Positions 1 to 11,325 of a DNA stretch of 21,642 nt are shown here, one piece after another (position 1 is the first letter of the stretch; every line of letters begins with the position of its first letter). Made by a program: the position numbers and the translations under genes. A model generated the notes under the pieces. It was not told the origin of the DNA. It did not search any database and saw only the letters and a program-made list of their open reading frames with translations. The DNA is from Apostichopus parvimensis (Eukaryota > Echinodermata > Holothuroidea > Aspidochirotida > Stichopodidae), in the NCBI GenBank assembly GCA_000934455.1, contig KN882597.1, positions 129,759 to 151,400 of the forward strand, read 5' to 3'.

Positions 1-955
1 AAGCAGTCTCCCAGGTACCTTGCTTAGCACGTGTGAGCTCAACCTTTGCAGCAACGAGCTTTACCCTGGAAGTACAAGTATGTGCGCGGCCCGCGAACAG
101 CAAGACTTTCCTGGGGTTTGTTTCTCAAAATGTTTACATTTTGCGAATAACATTTCCTTATTGTCAAAAAACAACAAAAAACTTTGATAACCATTAACGG
201 AAAAATAAAGGAAAATAACCGGACGATTGAACTGTGAGAAAAAATACACTTTAACGTAGGGTAAAACTTCGTAACATCTGCGTATTACGAGTACTCTCTG
301 ATGTTTCCGACATTTTGAACAGTGTTACATTTCGTGGCGCCTTGTGTGTCTGGTAAATGGCGGTACGTGCGGCATTATCAATAAAAAGTTTTGAAACTTT
401 TAAGGAGCTACGGGAGTGACATGTTAAAACATTGAAATTATTTAAAAAAAATTACAGGTTCCATCTGGATCTCCGTGTTGCATCTTAAACATTAAACATT
501 TTCGGTTATATCGGCAGTGGTAAACAATTTAAGTAACGATGCTGTAGTGTATTTATATTCGTTTTGAGTCTGGGATTTATTGGATTACTTCATGTGTACC
601 GTTGTTTTGAAAATGTTTTGGCCGACGTTTTGAGCCTAGGTAAAACGATATTTTTGTTGAAAGGAAGCCACTCAGCACCAGCATAAGATATAGTGGGAAT
701 GGTTGGTTGTCGCCCGACACCGATGGGCATTATCATCAATATGTCAATATTTCTCTTATTTCTTGTTACTGCTCCCACTCCTTCTGCTTAAATTTTTGTT
801 TCAAAAGGTTAGTAAATAGTTGTTGTCAATTGCACGCTTTCGTCAAAACACGAAGTTAATTCAATATATTTCTTCGCAGCAATTTTATGTTCAAACTTGT
901 ATCACCTTTGATTTTGTTCGTAGCAGAAATACTACCCGGTACTGATAGTTTATTC
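1..955. other. Unassigned, CpG-bearing sequence
   Basis: No gene is recognised. The part from about 280 to 420 is richer in CpG (for example GTGGCGCC and GGCGGTACGTGCGGC) than the DNA from 1450 to 5600. It could be an unmethylated regulatory stretch or an old transposon. The short minus-strand frames here resemble no family I know. Confidence 0.4.
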
Positions 956-1375
956 CGTCCGGATTATCGGACGGATTCAGACGTTTTGCGAGCTGGTATG
1001 AGAACTGCCTCTAAAATCGCTTTTGAATAGAAACATAGTTTAGCTTTAAGCGTCCGGATTATCGGACACATGACGCTTTTCTGAAATGAAAGGGTTCTTG
1101 CCTCTGTAATCCTTACTGTTTTGTTACTTTGATTCGGGCTAAAAACGTCCGGATTATCGGACAGAATCGGACATATCACCATTGTAACTTCTATTGTAAC
1201 AAACTGAGAAGATCGATTTAATCTGGTGTGAAAAAGTAGGCAGTAAACCGCATGTTCCGTCCGGATTAAAAGTGAATATAGTTGGAGTCAAATGTGCAAA
1301 AGCGTCCGACCGTCTGGAGGTGTCAGAAAACGTCCTAAAGTGTCCGAAAACGTCGCGTACGGACGGTCGTGTCAA
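956..1375. repeat. Degenerate ~95-bp tandem repeat with GTCCG/CGGAC inverted-repeat cores
   Basis: The 17-nt core CGTCCGGATTATCGGAC occurs at 956, 1051 and 1146, exactly 95 bp apart each time. A shorter form (CGTCCGGATTA) is at 1258. The core is itself an inverted repeat (GTCCG-6 nt-CGGAC). Units 1 and 2 also share the order GACG...TGCCTCT..AATC, so the units look tandem but have diverged outside the core. After 1300 come further GTCCG words and an imperfect inverted pair, CCGACCGTC (1306-1314) against ACGGACGGTCG (1359-1369). Reading frames crossing the region are by-products of the repeat. Confidence 0.75.
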
Positions 1376-2469
1376 CCTTGACGGAACACCACTGTATCAG
1401 ATGGTTACCCCAGCGTTAAAAAGATCTATGGAGAGTCAAAACTGTCTCCAAGGATGAAACTTGAATACTTGAATTAGTTTAATATCCTTATATATTCAAG
1501 TCATTTGATAGAAGGGCCTTTCCAGTGAAACCAGACCTGTGTGAGTACCTGTTAATTATAGGAAACTTTCCAGCAATTAACATGGGTTTAAAGAGTACTT
1601 TGAAATCAAGAGCTTAGCTTACAAACTCTGTTACGACCTGACTGTACAGATGAAAGCATGACAAAAAGTTATTAACATCTTCGGTTCATATGTCACGTTT
1701 GTTTTATTCGTCTTGAGTTGATCATTAGCTAAGTGCTATGAATGAGTCTGTAAGGTTTCACCACTTTGGAGCTATTTCTTGCAAACTCTCGCAGGTACTG
1801 GAAAGATGTTTGAAGGGAAAAGGTCAAATTACCATCAAAACAATACCAATGTTATCTAATAGATATATTGTACAAAATTTAAAGATATACTTGTGTATGG
1901 AAAACTTCATATATGAGAAAGTTTCAATTCACACATATAGTACCCACATAATTAAAAACTTGATCCCAATTTATGCCATAGACACCTCCAGGCAAGTACT
2001 GTAGGTATTCTGGTTGTTACAGTAGTTGTGAAGTGGTGGCACTGATATGACTTACTGTAGAGTGCAATAAAGAGTATGAACTATATGATCAACAGATCAT
2101 AGCAATATTAATGTAACTGTTGTAATACATTCACGTTCAATGGTTCATCATTGTCGATGGACCTCCATGGAAGCAACAGTTTTTCATAATTAATTGTTTA
2201 ATTAACAAATGATATTCTGCCTGACTTATTATGCAAGAGGGTCGTGCAAATACATTGAGTATATGTTAAAATATACATATGTGTGAATGGATGTAAGAGT
2301 ATCCTGTTGTACATGAATGACAGGCATTCAGGCTGATTAATATTTAAATTGACAAACGTGCTGGTTTAATTAATTGCAGTTCAAGTTAGCAATGAGAAGA
2401 GGAATCTTTTGGATGGTATTTGTGTTGATATGTGTGTTTTTGTGTGTGTGAGATATCTTCTGTTACTGC
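1376..2469. other. Unassigned AT-rich sequence
   Basis: There is no coding signal beyond short chance frames (for example 1738-2004) and no clear repeat other than scattered TACTGTA words (1995, 2018, 2051). Confidence 0.5.
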
Positions 2470-3615
2470 AAACGTACAGTTTATCTTCACACTTCGTATA
2501 TGGACCCACCTTACTGTAGTACAAGAACCTCTTGCTTTGTAGGGTGGTCAATGGTTATTTGAGGTCAATGGAGATCTGAAAAACTAGTAAACACAGAAAC
2601 TTAAAAAACATTGCTTAAATACAAGAACATCTTGTTTTGTCTAGAGGTCTAAGGTCACTTTAGGTCAATAGAAGTTAAAGTCAAAAAGCCAACATGATAA
2701 CTTCAAAAAGTAGAGCTTGGATGATACAATGTACACACAATGTAGGTATGTGGATCCACCTTATTTAACTTGTACAAGAACTGTACCATGTTTCATAGAG
2801 GTCCTTTGAAGTCACCAGAGGTTGTTGTCTGAATAGCTTCCAAACTTCAAATTTTTTAGTAAAACTTGGATGAGTCTGATATTTGGTGTGTGACTCCAAC
2901 ATACAGGATAATGTGCACAAGAACCTGTTGTTTTTCTGTAACTGAGGGTCATATAAGTCAACAGAGGTCAGCTGAGGTCAAAGTCTAAACTTAATAACAC
3001 ATTAACTCCAAGTAACATAGGCCTATTAAAAGCCCTGTTGAGTTACACAAGTAGTCATAAAGTAATGTGGTCTTTAAGTCCAGATAGAAGTTTTCACTTG
3101 CTAAATGCTACCTATCACTGGATAGCTGACAAGTTGGCCTTTCCTGGCACCATCAATTTTCCATATCATGACCACATGTGCAGATCGTTTGCTATGAGAG
3201 CCTAAAGTTTTCGTCACTTGTAAACAAACCTCTTACTCAGTAGTAAACAATTTTTGTACACTGCTCCTGGGAGGCCCAAATGAGTCTTAAATAGCGTTAT
3301 TAGTTGCCCAATTGTTTACCTCTTGTTCTTCCATTCAAGCCACAAAAAAATGGATCCTGATAGGATAAAAAAAAAGATGTTCTCCTACTGCTTTTTGGCA
3401 TTTTTCCTGAAGGAGAACACTCAGCAGATCGATTTAGACTCTAATAGTTAGTCTACATGCCACTTTCAAAAGCTTGGGATGAAGTCCATGCTTAGCTTAT
3501 GGATCACCTTTCACCGTTCAGTGTAAGAAACAGGTCTGTTGTTTTTTGTGGGGTCGAAGGTCACTTGAAGTCAGTAGGGGTCAGAGTCTGAAAGCATGTA
3601 AATTCATCTAAGCTG
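2470..3615 (+). repeat. Diverged tandem repeat rich in AGGTCA half-sites
   Basis: Recurrent blocks in fixed order: (a) GCTTGGATGA-like, (b) ATGGAYCCACCTTA-like, (c) ACAAGAAC.TSTTGTTTTGT at 2521, 2621, 2773, 2917 and a diverged copy near 3524, then (d) GGTCA repeats such as AAGGTCACTTTAGGTCAATAG near 2652 and GAGGTCAGCTGAGGTCAAAG near 2964, then (e) AAAGTCTGAAA-like. The clearest full units are about 145-150 bp apart. All copies have the same orientation. The function is unknown. AGGTCA is the nuclear-receptor half-site, but here it is part of a repeat, so binding is only a possibility. Confidence 0.65.
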
Positions 3616-5624
3616 TTTAATCCTTCATAAAATGCAGTGTGTGCAGTGTTACATTACAAGTTTATGTACAAACTTGGCTAGGAATCAATAATCCCGTTGG
3701 CTGCTGTTTTTGGGAATAAGTTTGCCTTCATAGGTCTATGCGAGTTACACTACTTCACAATATGAAGTCAATGCAGCAAACTGTAGTGCCTTTTGCAGGT
3801 TTCCTTCGTACATGTATCAAGTTATGTACATGTTTAATGCTAATCTCCTTTTCAGAGAAAATCCTTGTTATTTGGAATTGTAGTGTCAGAGGTCAGAGAG
3901 ATGGTATTTTACCTAAGGTTGCCAAGATCAGATGATATAAACTACTTGGCATTCCTTCAGTCCTATTGTTGAAATCCATGATGCCCTACATATATCATTG
4001 TGTGTTATAGGATCAGTCATGTGCTCTGTATTTTAGGGTCATATGATTAGTCATGTGTTATGTACAGTGAGGTTTGCACTTTCAACCTGTGTTACTTTTG
4101 GAAGGTGTTGAACATCTTTTATCCAAATGTTGCATTTTTCTAGCAAAAGGTTATGTCATTTTTACAGTACAGACTGTAGTTGGGTATTATTTTTTTCCTG
4201 GAGGGTAATTAGTTTTGGTTCTGGAGGGAAGGATGCAATAGTGTCGACCTGCACGAACAAAAAATTTTACCATTTGAATATATATTTTAACATTTTTGTT
4301 TTAGGCTAATACTAATTTATGTTTAATCTTCAGTTTGACCTTACTTTTGATCATGATGGTATTTAACACAACCCAGTGTAACATTGGTGAACAACTCAGA
4401 TCAGCTGCATGTGCAGAATTACAACCTCATCTCCCTTTTAGTTGTTATTCACAGCAAGTCATTATTTATTTTTCACTTCATTAAATCACAACAGACTCCC
4501 ACCTGGACAATTTTCTTTTAAATCCTTTGATCAAGTGATCAATATGTTATCAGTCGCAATCCTCTCTAAGCTTCACAGTTTGGTTTGATCTTTTCTTTGA
4601 TAAACCTTGTTGACATGTGTGATCCATAATCATTGCCATAAATAGCTAATATACATAGTAACAGTATGTGATATATAGATCAATATTCACAGAAGCTGTG
4701 AAAATTTTAATGATTCTCTGAAGCCCTAAAATTGATTTACAATAGTTCTGGAATGACTGAGTCTTGTACACAATTCTCTGTGATCATTTACAACATGTGT
4801 GTGGCATGGCAAAATTTAACATATATAATTTAACAAGTGTAGAAAAGAGTAGCAAGACCACTGCAGAAAAATATGGCTACTACATGTACATATCAGTGCA
4901 AAAGGTGTAGGTTTGCCTGATTACTCTATATACTGTACATTGTGTAACTACAGTATTTCCACTGTGAAAACTTAACAGTGCCAAAAATATGCCCAGAAGT
5001 TACTTAATAGGCCCTGCCAGGTCCTACTGTATGTTCAAATGTAATATGAAGTTCATATTAAAATGCATTTTGCCTTAGCAGGAATAAGACAGCCCTAATC
5101 TGAAGTAGTATTTGCCAGCCTGGGCTTTATGTCTTTCTCTTTGCACTTGAACTAAAATAAATTGTGATGATATGACTGACATTGTACTCTTTTGGACAAC
5201 CTGCATGTTTGTTAGATCTTCCTACGTAAGTGTTGAGTACCTAAATATTCAACACAAAGTGTTCACTACAGCAATAGTGACTGTTTACTGCGTAGCATTT
5301 TATGTACAGTAGGTACTGCATACTGAACCTATGCATAATAGGTTTGGATATTCTGTCACTTTGCTATGAAATTTGAATTGGAAATTAAGCCATTGTGATA
5401 TTTAGTGACTCTTATAATGGAAAGGTTCAATTCCTTGATTGAACGAATAGGCATCTACGTATAGGATTGGATACTTTCAACTCTTAGTTGTTTTTGCATG
5501 TTGATTCTTATTTCTTAAGCTGTAAAATTGGACGAAAGAAACATTCAGAAGGGTATTAAACTTAGCATAGAAAGTGACCATCTTATCCTGCAACTCCACC
5601 AAGAAAATGAATCGACTGTCAAGT
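3616..5624. other. Unassigned AT-rich sequence
   Basis: I see no exon with splice sites and a conserved motif. Short frames at 3738-3935 and 4127-4309 lack any recognisable family. Many TACTGTA/TACAGTA words occur (for example near 4163, 4931, 4949, 5023 and 5305). Confidence 0.5.
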
Positions 5625-5632
5625 ATTGTTTA
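5625..5632. repeat. Left 8-bp target-site duplication of the hAT element
   Basis: ATTGTTTA directly precedes the left TIR and is identical to 7336-7343. Confidence 0.9.
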
Positions 5633-6564
5633 TAGTGTTCGACCGATAATCGGTTAGACAATCGGCATCGGGCCGATTATCAGACAATCGGTAAATAATC
5701 GGCATCGGCAAAATCCATTGCGCTACCGATTATTGGAACCGATTATTACGTTCCACATAAAGGATTGTATTTTTCCGCGCTTTTGATACACCACAACCAC
5801 AACGGGAGAAAATTTTAGATCATTCGATTCATAGCCGGGGAAGGTGCACTAATCTACCGTGCAACGGTATTGCAAGTCCCTCGCGCGAGTTTGTACAAAT
5901 GCTGTTCGATACACTATCCAGTTTTGGCAGTTAACATCATACAGCATACCCGCGTAACATCATACAGTAGTACCCGCAATAAGCTTAGGGGGACGACGTA
6001 TTTTTTTTACTTCGCTTCTTGCATCTAACAAAACCTCCTGTCATCATGTTAAACGATTGATAAGAAAGATTAATTGTGTCGACTAAATATAAACACCAAA
6101 TCATTATACTTTTGAACCACATTGGCCGTTTCACCGTAGGTGAAAACTGGAAAGTGAAAACAATAACATTAGGCTTTGTTCATTGTGAGTTCTACGAACA
6201 TTAGGCTAGTCTGGCTGAAGAATGGTTGAGCTTCATAACTGTTCAGTTTGAAAATGCGCCCAAGATTTTACAAATGGTATAAAATGATGAAATCATGGCT
6301 CCAAATACTCCTAAAAATCCCTAAAAACGTTTGGCGACAGCCCTCAGTAGTTCTACTGCATTACAGTATTTTGTTATTAGGCAAACATTCTTACGCATAT
6401 TTTTGCGAAAAACCCGATGCAACTTTTTTCCCTGACCGCATGTACCATACGTGCTAACAGTAACTGAACTTCTTACCGCAACCGACTAAAAGCAAGTCTG
6501 ATTTCCAGTGACACGCGCGACAAAGTCAATGGGACTGCAGTGTGTGATTTCTCCCACATGTAGT

Positions 6565-6593
6565 TAAGTCAATGGAGAAGCGCCATTGACTTA
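6565..6593. repeat. Perfect 11-bp hairpin inside the hAT element
   Basis: TAAGTCAATGG (6565-6575) and CCATTGACTTA (6583-6593) are perfect complements around a 7-nt loop. A third copy of the arm core, AAGTCAATGG, lies in direct orientation near 6525. Confidence 0.85.
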
Positions 6594-6751
6594 CTGTGTA
6601 CGATCGTTTGAAACAACGTTCGATCGGAAGTTCTACCGCGCAGATAGTAATCATTGAAAACTTGAAGCAAACGTTCGGGATTGTTTTATTTTTCATAATA
6701 AAATAAAACTGTTAGCAAACTGCTTATCCACTAAAGAGCCTGTGTAAGAAT

Positions 6752-6826
6752 ATGTGTATAAGTAAGTTTGCGTGACATTTCGATCCTGCTAGGATCGAAA
6801 CGTCAGGCCAACTTACTCTTACACAT
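6752..6826. repeat. 75-bp near-palindrome inside the hAT element
   Basis: Arms of 36 bp (6752-6787 and 6791-6826) pair at 31 of 36 positions around a 3-nt loop (GCT). The innermost 10 bp, TTTCGATCCT/AGGATCGAAA, are perfect. It may be a foldback element inserted in the transposon or an intrinsic structural part of it. Confidence 0.88.
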
Positions 6827-7335
6827 TATTTTTCATATCAGATTATATATTTCGATATCAGCTAACGAAATAGCGAATATTTTATTTACGTGCGATATAC
6901 TTTTCACTTCATTTACGTTGGAGTTGCAACACTGATAATGGTTTTAATAGCAGTTGTAAAAGTTGTCCCTAACTTTTTCCTGTTTTCATTTCGTAGCCAA
7001 TGGCTACTATTTTTCCCCTTCTGTAGTTTGTACAGCACTGTGTTGTGTGGGGATTGCAATATTGCGACTCCTCGTTATAATCGTACATCGCCCTATGTAT
7101 GTATTACAGTGTTCTTTACTTGCTCCATTAATCTTTACTGTGAAAATTTAAGTCGTTCATTTACATCTTTGATTGTATTGGCCTAGAAGTTGGTAATCAT
7201 GCATATAACACTAAATCATACATTAGGCCAGTTCCACAAAAATTTTGAAATAATCGGTAATCGGCATCGGCCGATTGTCACAAGAATTAATCGGTAATCG
7301 GTAAAACCGATTGTCATACAATCGGTCGAACACTA

Positions 7336-7343
7336 ATTGTTTA
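7336..7343. repeat. Right 8-bp target-site duplication of the hAT element
   Basis: ATTGTTTA directly follows the right TIR and is identical to 5625-5632. Confidence 0.9.
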
Positions 7344-9654
7344 CAAGTTATGTGGAAATTGACAGTTTAAGAACCAGTCCTCTATGGAACACTGGGAATG
7401 GGTTAACCCGAGGGTTCCAGTTTTGCTTGAATCATAGTACAACTTCAAGGGAACTGTAAGCTACATTTATGAAACTGCTGGAGGGGTGATGATTAATATA
7501 TTGAAGAAGAGCATGTTTTCTGTTTAAAGTCTCAAATTTATGCGTTTGCTGATGAATTTCGGAAAACAAACTTCCGAAGTAGATTCAATGTTTCTTATTC
7601 TAACTGCACTCTGACCAGGTGGGTTTAATGGAGAAAAGCTGTCACAATCAAATGAAAGAAATTTATTTTCTGTTGCCATTATGGCGCCAATGATTTACAG
7701 TAAAATCACTGCGACCGCCCATGTCAGCATGTTCATTACACAAATGTAACCAAAAAAGTCAACAGATGCGGCCGATCAAGGTATTAACACAGTCCTATAC
7801 TCCTATCATCCACTTTCTACAATTCCACGGAGGAAAAGTCTGAAAACACCTGTCTATGCATTGCAATGGAAGGAAATAACACAATTTTTGCGAGCTATAT
7901 CGGTAAGACCGAGAGAAAGATACAAGAGCAGGGACCTAAAGCAGGCTAGCCACGAAAGTAAAAGTAAGCCTAGGCCTTACGCTCGTAAACAAAAAGGAGA
8001 GATTTGATTGATCTGTTGGGCAGGGCTTGCAAATTTTGATTGAAGTAAACTTGTAGAATCTAGGATTCTACGCACTGGTTAATAAAACTGGCGAATTTTT
8101 TTCAGCTCAAAATTTTAAAGACAGATAACTCAATAAAAATAATGAATATTGATATAAAATTGCATATAACAGTGTTATTTTCACTGAACTTTTAGTGCAG
8201 TAAGCTGGAAAGGTTGAAGTTTAAGTTTGGCGAACACGTACTGAGACTTTAAAAGTAACTCAACCATAACCAGTAAATTCAAACTAGCAAAGTAGTTTCG
8301 TTGATATTGCTCGCTACTGTTAGACTGAATATACTGTATGTATCACAAGGTTTTAGACTCAGTGGTGTTGTTACAAATAACGTTATGTTTGATTTGCGGT
8401 TGTTTCACTGCCCGACCAATTGGATTCATACAACACTCGTTTTAATATGTTACAAACACCTATGTCCAGGACTTATATGAATCATTCTCAAGTTAGATTT
8501 TCTGGTGTCGCCCTCTGGATATTCTCTAAGTAAATACATTAGAAATAGCAAATCAATTTCATCTTATAACTTTAACATTATCTACTCAACGAATAATTTT
8601 CGTATAGTTCTGCCTAATTATGAGCATTGTATTACTGTTTTCTTACCCTGGTTCTGTTAAACCCTATGTGTATGTTTTCTATGATTTTTTCTTTTCTCTA
8701 TATAAAATTTTATTTTTTTTATTTTTTATGTTTTACTATGTAAAGGACCAGACTCGAACCATTCTTTACTTCTGGTCCCGCTGCCACATTGCTATAACTA
8801 TCTATTAAGAAATGTACTTCATTGTAATTTAATGGCAGAAATAAAAGAAACAAATTATATAAACAAAGGAGTTGGGAATGGAGAGGGTGCAATCATGTGG
8901 TTGGGCCTAGTCAAACCGTCCACACAGTAATCTCATAATTTTACCATCATTGCCTACAAGCACTTTGTAGTGTTAACTTGAGAAAAGATCAATGTAGTCA
9001 TGCACGCCCATGATACTACTGTACAGTGTATCATGTTGTTTGTGTCACACCTGTATGTTAAACAATAAACAAACAGTAGAATATATATATGGTGTCTGTT
9101 TGCCATCTGTTGAAAATTATATGATCACCATTAACTTGTACTGTAGTTCCAAAGTTTGTATGCTCTCCATTAAGCCATGGTGGCATTCCCAAATAAAACT
9201 TCCTCTGGAATTTATCCATTCATTCTTCCTATATACTGGAGATCACATGTAGAAAAGTTTGTTCACCCCAGGTCAAATACTTGCTAAGTGTGAGATTTGA
9301 ATTATTGTACAGGTCTAACTTCCTGTTACTTGTAGTTTAAAGTTTAGGGAAGTGGTACATTAACTGAAACTTTCAGGAAAACTTCCTTGATATGTGCAAA
9401 TATGTGGAAAGCTAAAAGGAACTCGAATACAATACCTGTTTGCATGTACAGTAAGGTATAGTGTACTACGTATACCAGGGATGGTTTATCTGAGTGTAGT
9501 TGAAAACAATCATAATAATTGTACTTTTTGACTCATCCATGCTGTGAAACACCATTGACAGAGTAGTAGGTACTGTACTGTAAGTATGCAGATCAACATA
9601 CTGTACCTGCTTTGATGACTAGGTTCAGTCAAATCTGTTCTACAAATTTTACAG
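7344..9654. other. Unassigned AT-rich sequence
   Basis: No gene is recognised. A T-rich low-complexity stretch runs from about 8675 to 8735, and a foldback with arms GGACCAG/CTGGTCC lies at 8746-8779. Frames such as 8620-8808 and 9010-9252 are composed of low-complexity hydrophobic or random residues and lack splice context. Confidence 0.5.
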
Positions 9655-10230
9655 CGGTTCTCACCTTACATGTGCTCTCACAACCATAGTTCCCCAGACT
9701 CTCTGAAAATCCGCGAAAAAATACAGCCTACACAGGTATTTCTGAGTAAACAGAACTATGCAAGTTCGTGAAGGCCTAAACTCCACAGGAGGAGCTCCCG
9801 GGTGGCCGTAAAAGCCCCCAAAAAACTTCCCGTGGAACCCCAAGGATAATGCGAACACAGGAGAGAAAGACCTAAACAGGTAGTAATCTGAAAAAATTAC
9901 GTGAACAGGTCTTAACGGTACAACACATAAGTGAAGTGTACAGTGTCTCGCACAACTAATACACGTGTGAGGTACCGTAACGCAAAACGAGGCGAGATCC
10001 TAATTGTTAAAAGGGGCAGAAAACTGCCGAAAACAAAAGAATACTTAGCAGAAACTTGAAGAATCCTGTCGTAAACTCTGTTAAGAACCTTCGTCGTAGT
10101 AGAATTCCAGCAAGAAAACGTCAGTTTGGCGTAAGTGAAAACGGAGGTGTAAAAACACGCGTTTTCCTTCAGAATGGTAAATTTGGAAGGAAGAGAGAGT
10201 GCGCGGTGACCTGTGGGAGAGGTCACCGGG
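9655..10230. other. CpG-richer block with strong hairpin at its right end
   Basis: GC and CpG content rise above the flanks and overlapping frames open on both strands (9912-10226 minus, 10056-10268 plus). None shows a known domain, and mutual overlap argues they are compositional. A 9-bp perfect hairpin, CGGTGACCT / AGGTCACCG with a 7-nt loop, sits at 10204-10228 and is followed directly by a dispersed repeat. The block is probably an old mobile-element body whose ends I could not define. Confidence 0.4.
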
Positions 10231-10440
10231 GGCGCAGTGCTAAAATTATACCAGTGGCGTCTAGGTAGACTAGGAAATGTGCGTTAGTGTTGTAGGAGAC
10301 AGGTAAGTATCGTCATTCATAAATACCCAAACCAGTGAGTTTGGGGGTTTCCCCAGACTCTCTTGTTGCTAGAGTGACCCAGTAACCTTTTAAGTGTTCA
10401 GCCCATGTGATCAGCCATTTGAACTCGACCAAGGCATACC
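10231..10440 (+). repeat. Dispersed repeat, copy 1
   Basis: It shares ordered blocks with 15522-15675: GCAGTGCTAAAA, then TGTTGTAGG-like, then ACAGGTAAGTATCGTC against TCAGGTATGTATCATC, then CGTTCATAAAT-like, then CAGTGAGTTTGGG against CAGTAAGGTCTGGG, and finally a GAACTCGACCA/GAGTTCGACCT-like end. Gaps differ, so the copies are old. No coding content was seen. Confidence 0.6.
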
Positions 10441-11309
10441 ATGTTCATCTGTGTCCAGGATGGGTTTCATGCAAATTTTCCCCTGTTTTATCCCCTGTTT
10501 CTTCCTGGAATTTTTTTTCCTGTTCTTGGAATTCTCTCAAACTCATAGCATGCTGTTGTACTTGTGATTGCCTTTGGCAAGTCTGGTTTAGAGCTGCATT
10601 TGAAATTTTGAAATATGATCTTGAATGAGGATATCCGTAGTTACATTCATGTTTAGACAATAGCACTGACTTATGATGACACTGTGATGTTGGGGAAAGG
10701 GCTCTGAGGATGTCATTCAGTTTAGAACTGAAACTGGAGCAGAACAAATATGGTTTGAACTAAATGTTGAAATATATGGGATAACCAACATACTTAATAT
10801 AAACCACTGAGTAACTTATCAAGAATAGGGGTCTGCATACTATACGTATATAGCTGATAGCAAGAAGCAGTGTGTGCCACAGTACAGTGCATGTACTGGT
10901 TGCTCATCAATTACCGATTTCCTGACCTGTCCTTCAAGAAGGGCCAGTTGAAAGAGAGCAGGATGTCGGTGGGTTAGATTTGCGTGGGCTCTCAGCTACA
11001 CCTTTGTACTAAGTTGTGCACTGTCTTACCATACTGGTTGCACCAGCAGCCTACACTTCCAAAGATCTGCATTGTCTGGAAATAAAGTATGAAATCATTT
11101 AGTACCACCCCTTTGGTTATTTTAAACCAGTTCTGATCAGTGGTTTGAACAAGAACTGTTTCTCTGTTTTGAACAATCTGTGTTAGTAAACATAGGCAAC
11201 TCTTAAATTTCAGTTTGTTGTTTGCTTGATATGTCTACAAATTTGTCAGACTTTTACAGAAATAGGATAGTGTCATGATTGTGATCATTATTTTTAACCT
11301 TTATATTAT
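10441..11309. other. Unassigned sequence
   Basis: Here a 100-codon minus frame (10445-10747) encodes a Gln/Glu-rich stretch (REFQEQEKKFQEETG). It arises from pyrimidine-rich sequence on the plus strand and has no visible splice context or family match, so I do not call it a gene. Confidence 0.4.
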
Positions 11310-11325
11310 TAAGATCCGGCGGTAT

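Larger units (their letters stand above)
5633..7335. mobile_element. Non-autonomous hAT-type DNA transposon, 1,703 bp, complete
   Basis: The ends are a perfect 15-bp terminal inverted repeat: TAGTGTTCGACCGAT at 5633-5647 and its reverse complement at 7321-7335. Outside them the 8-mer ATTGTTTA is repeated exactly at 5625-5632 and 7336-7343, a target-site duplication. An 8-bp duplication plus a TIR fitting YARNG (TAGTG) is diagnostic of the hAT superfamily. AATCGG/CCGATT boxes cluster in both ends, seven in the left ~110 bp and seven in the right ~75 bp, as expected for transposase-binding subterminal repeats. The inside shows no transposase: the longest frames (6248-6457 and 6890-7186) have no BED finger or hAT dimerisation motif. 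It would therefore need enzyme supplied in trans. Intact TIRs and duplication suggest fairly recent insertion. Confidence 0.93.

Noticed and set aside
6890-7186. 98-codon plus-strand frame as a gene
   Set aside because: It lies wholly inside the non-autonomous hAT element, is Phe/Cys/Val-rich without motifs, and overlaps a second frame equally open.
8740-8800. Minus-strand GGTTCGAGTC resembling a tRNA B box
   Set aside because: The upstream A-box-like word is poor and too close (about 33 nt), and no acceptor, anticodon or T-arm pairing fits. The GGACCAG/CTGGTCC foldback explains the symmetry.
9912-10268. Overlapping minus (104 aa) and plus (70 aa) frames as genes
   Set aside because: Both open because of raised GC content; neither has a recognisable domain or splice signals. 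The plus frame runs through the hairpin and into the repeat.
10292-10310. GACAG|GTAAGTAT as a splice donor of an upstream exon
   Set aside because: The word is part of the dispersed repeat (copy 2 has CAGGTATGTAT at the same place), and no convincing coding frame leads into it.
10445-10747. 100-codon minus-strand Gln/Glu-rich frame
   Set aside because: It derives from pyrimidine-rich sequence, has no splice context or conserved domain, and an overlapping plus frame is equally open.
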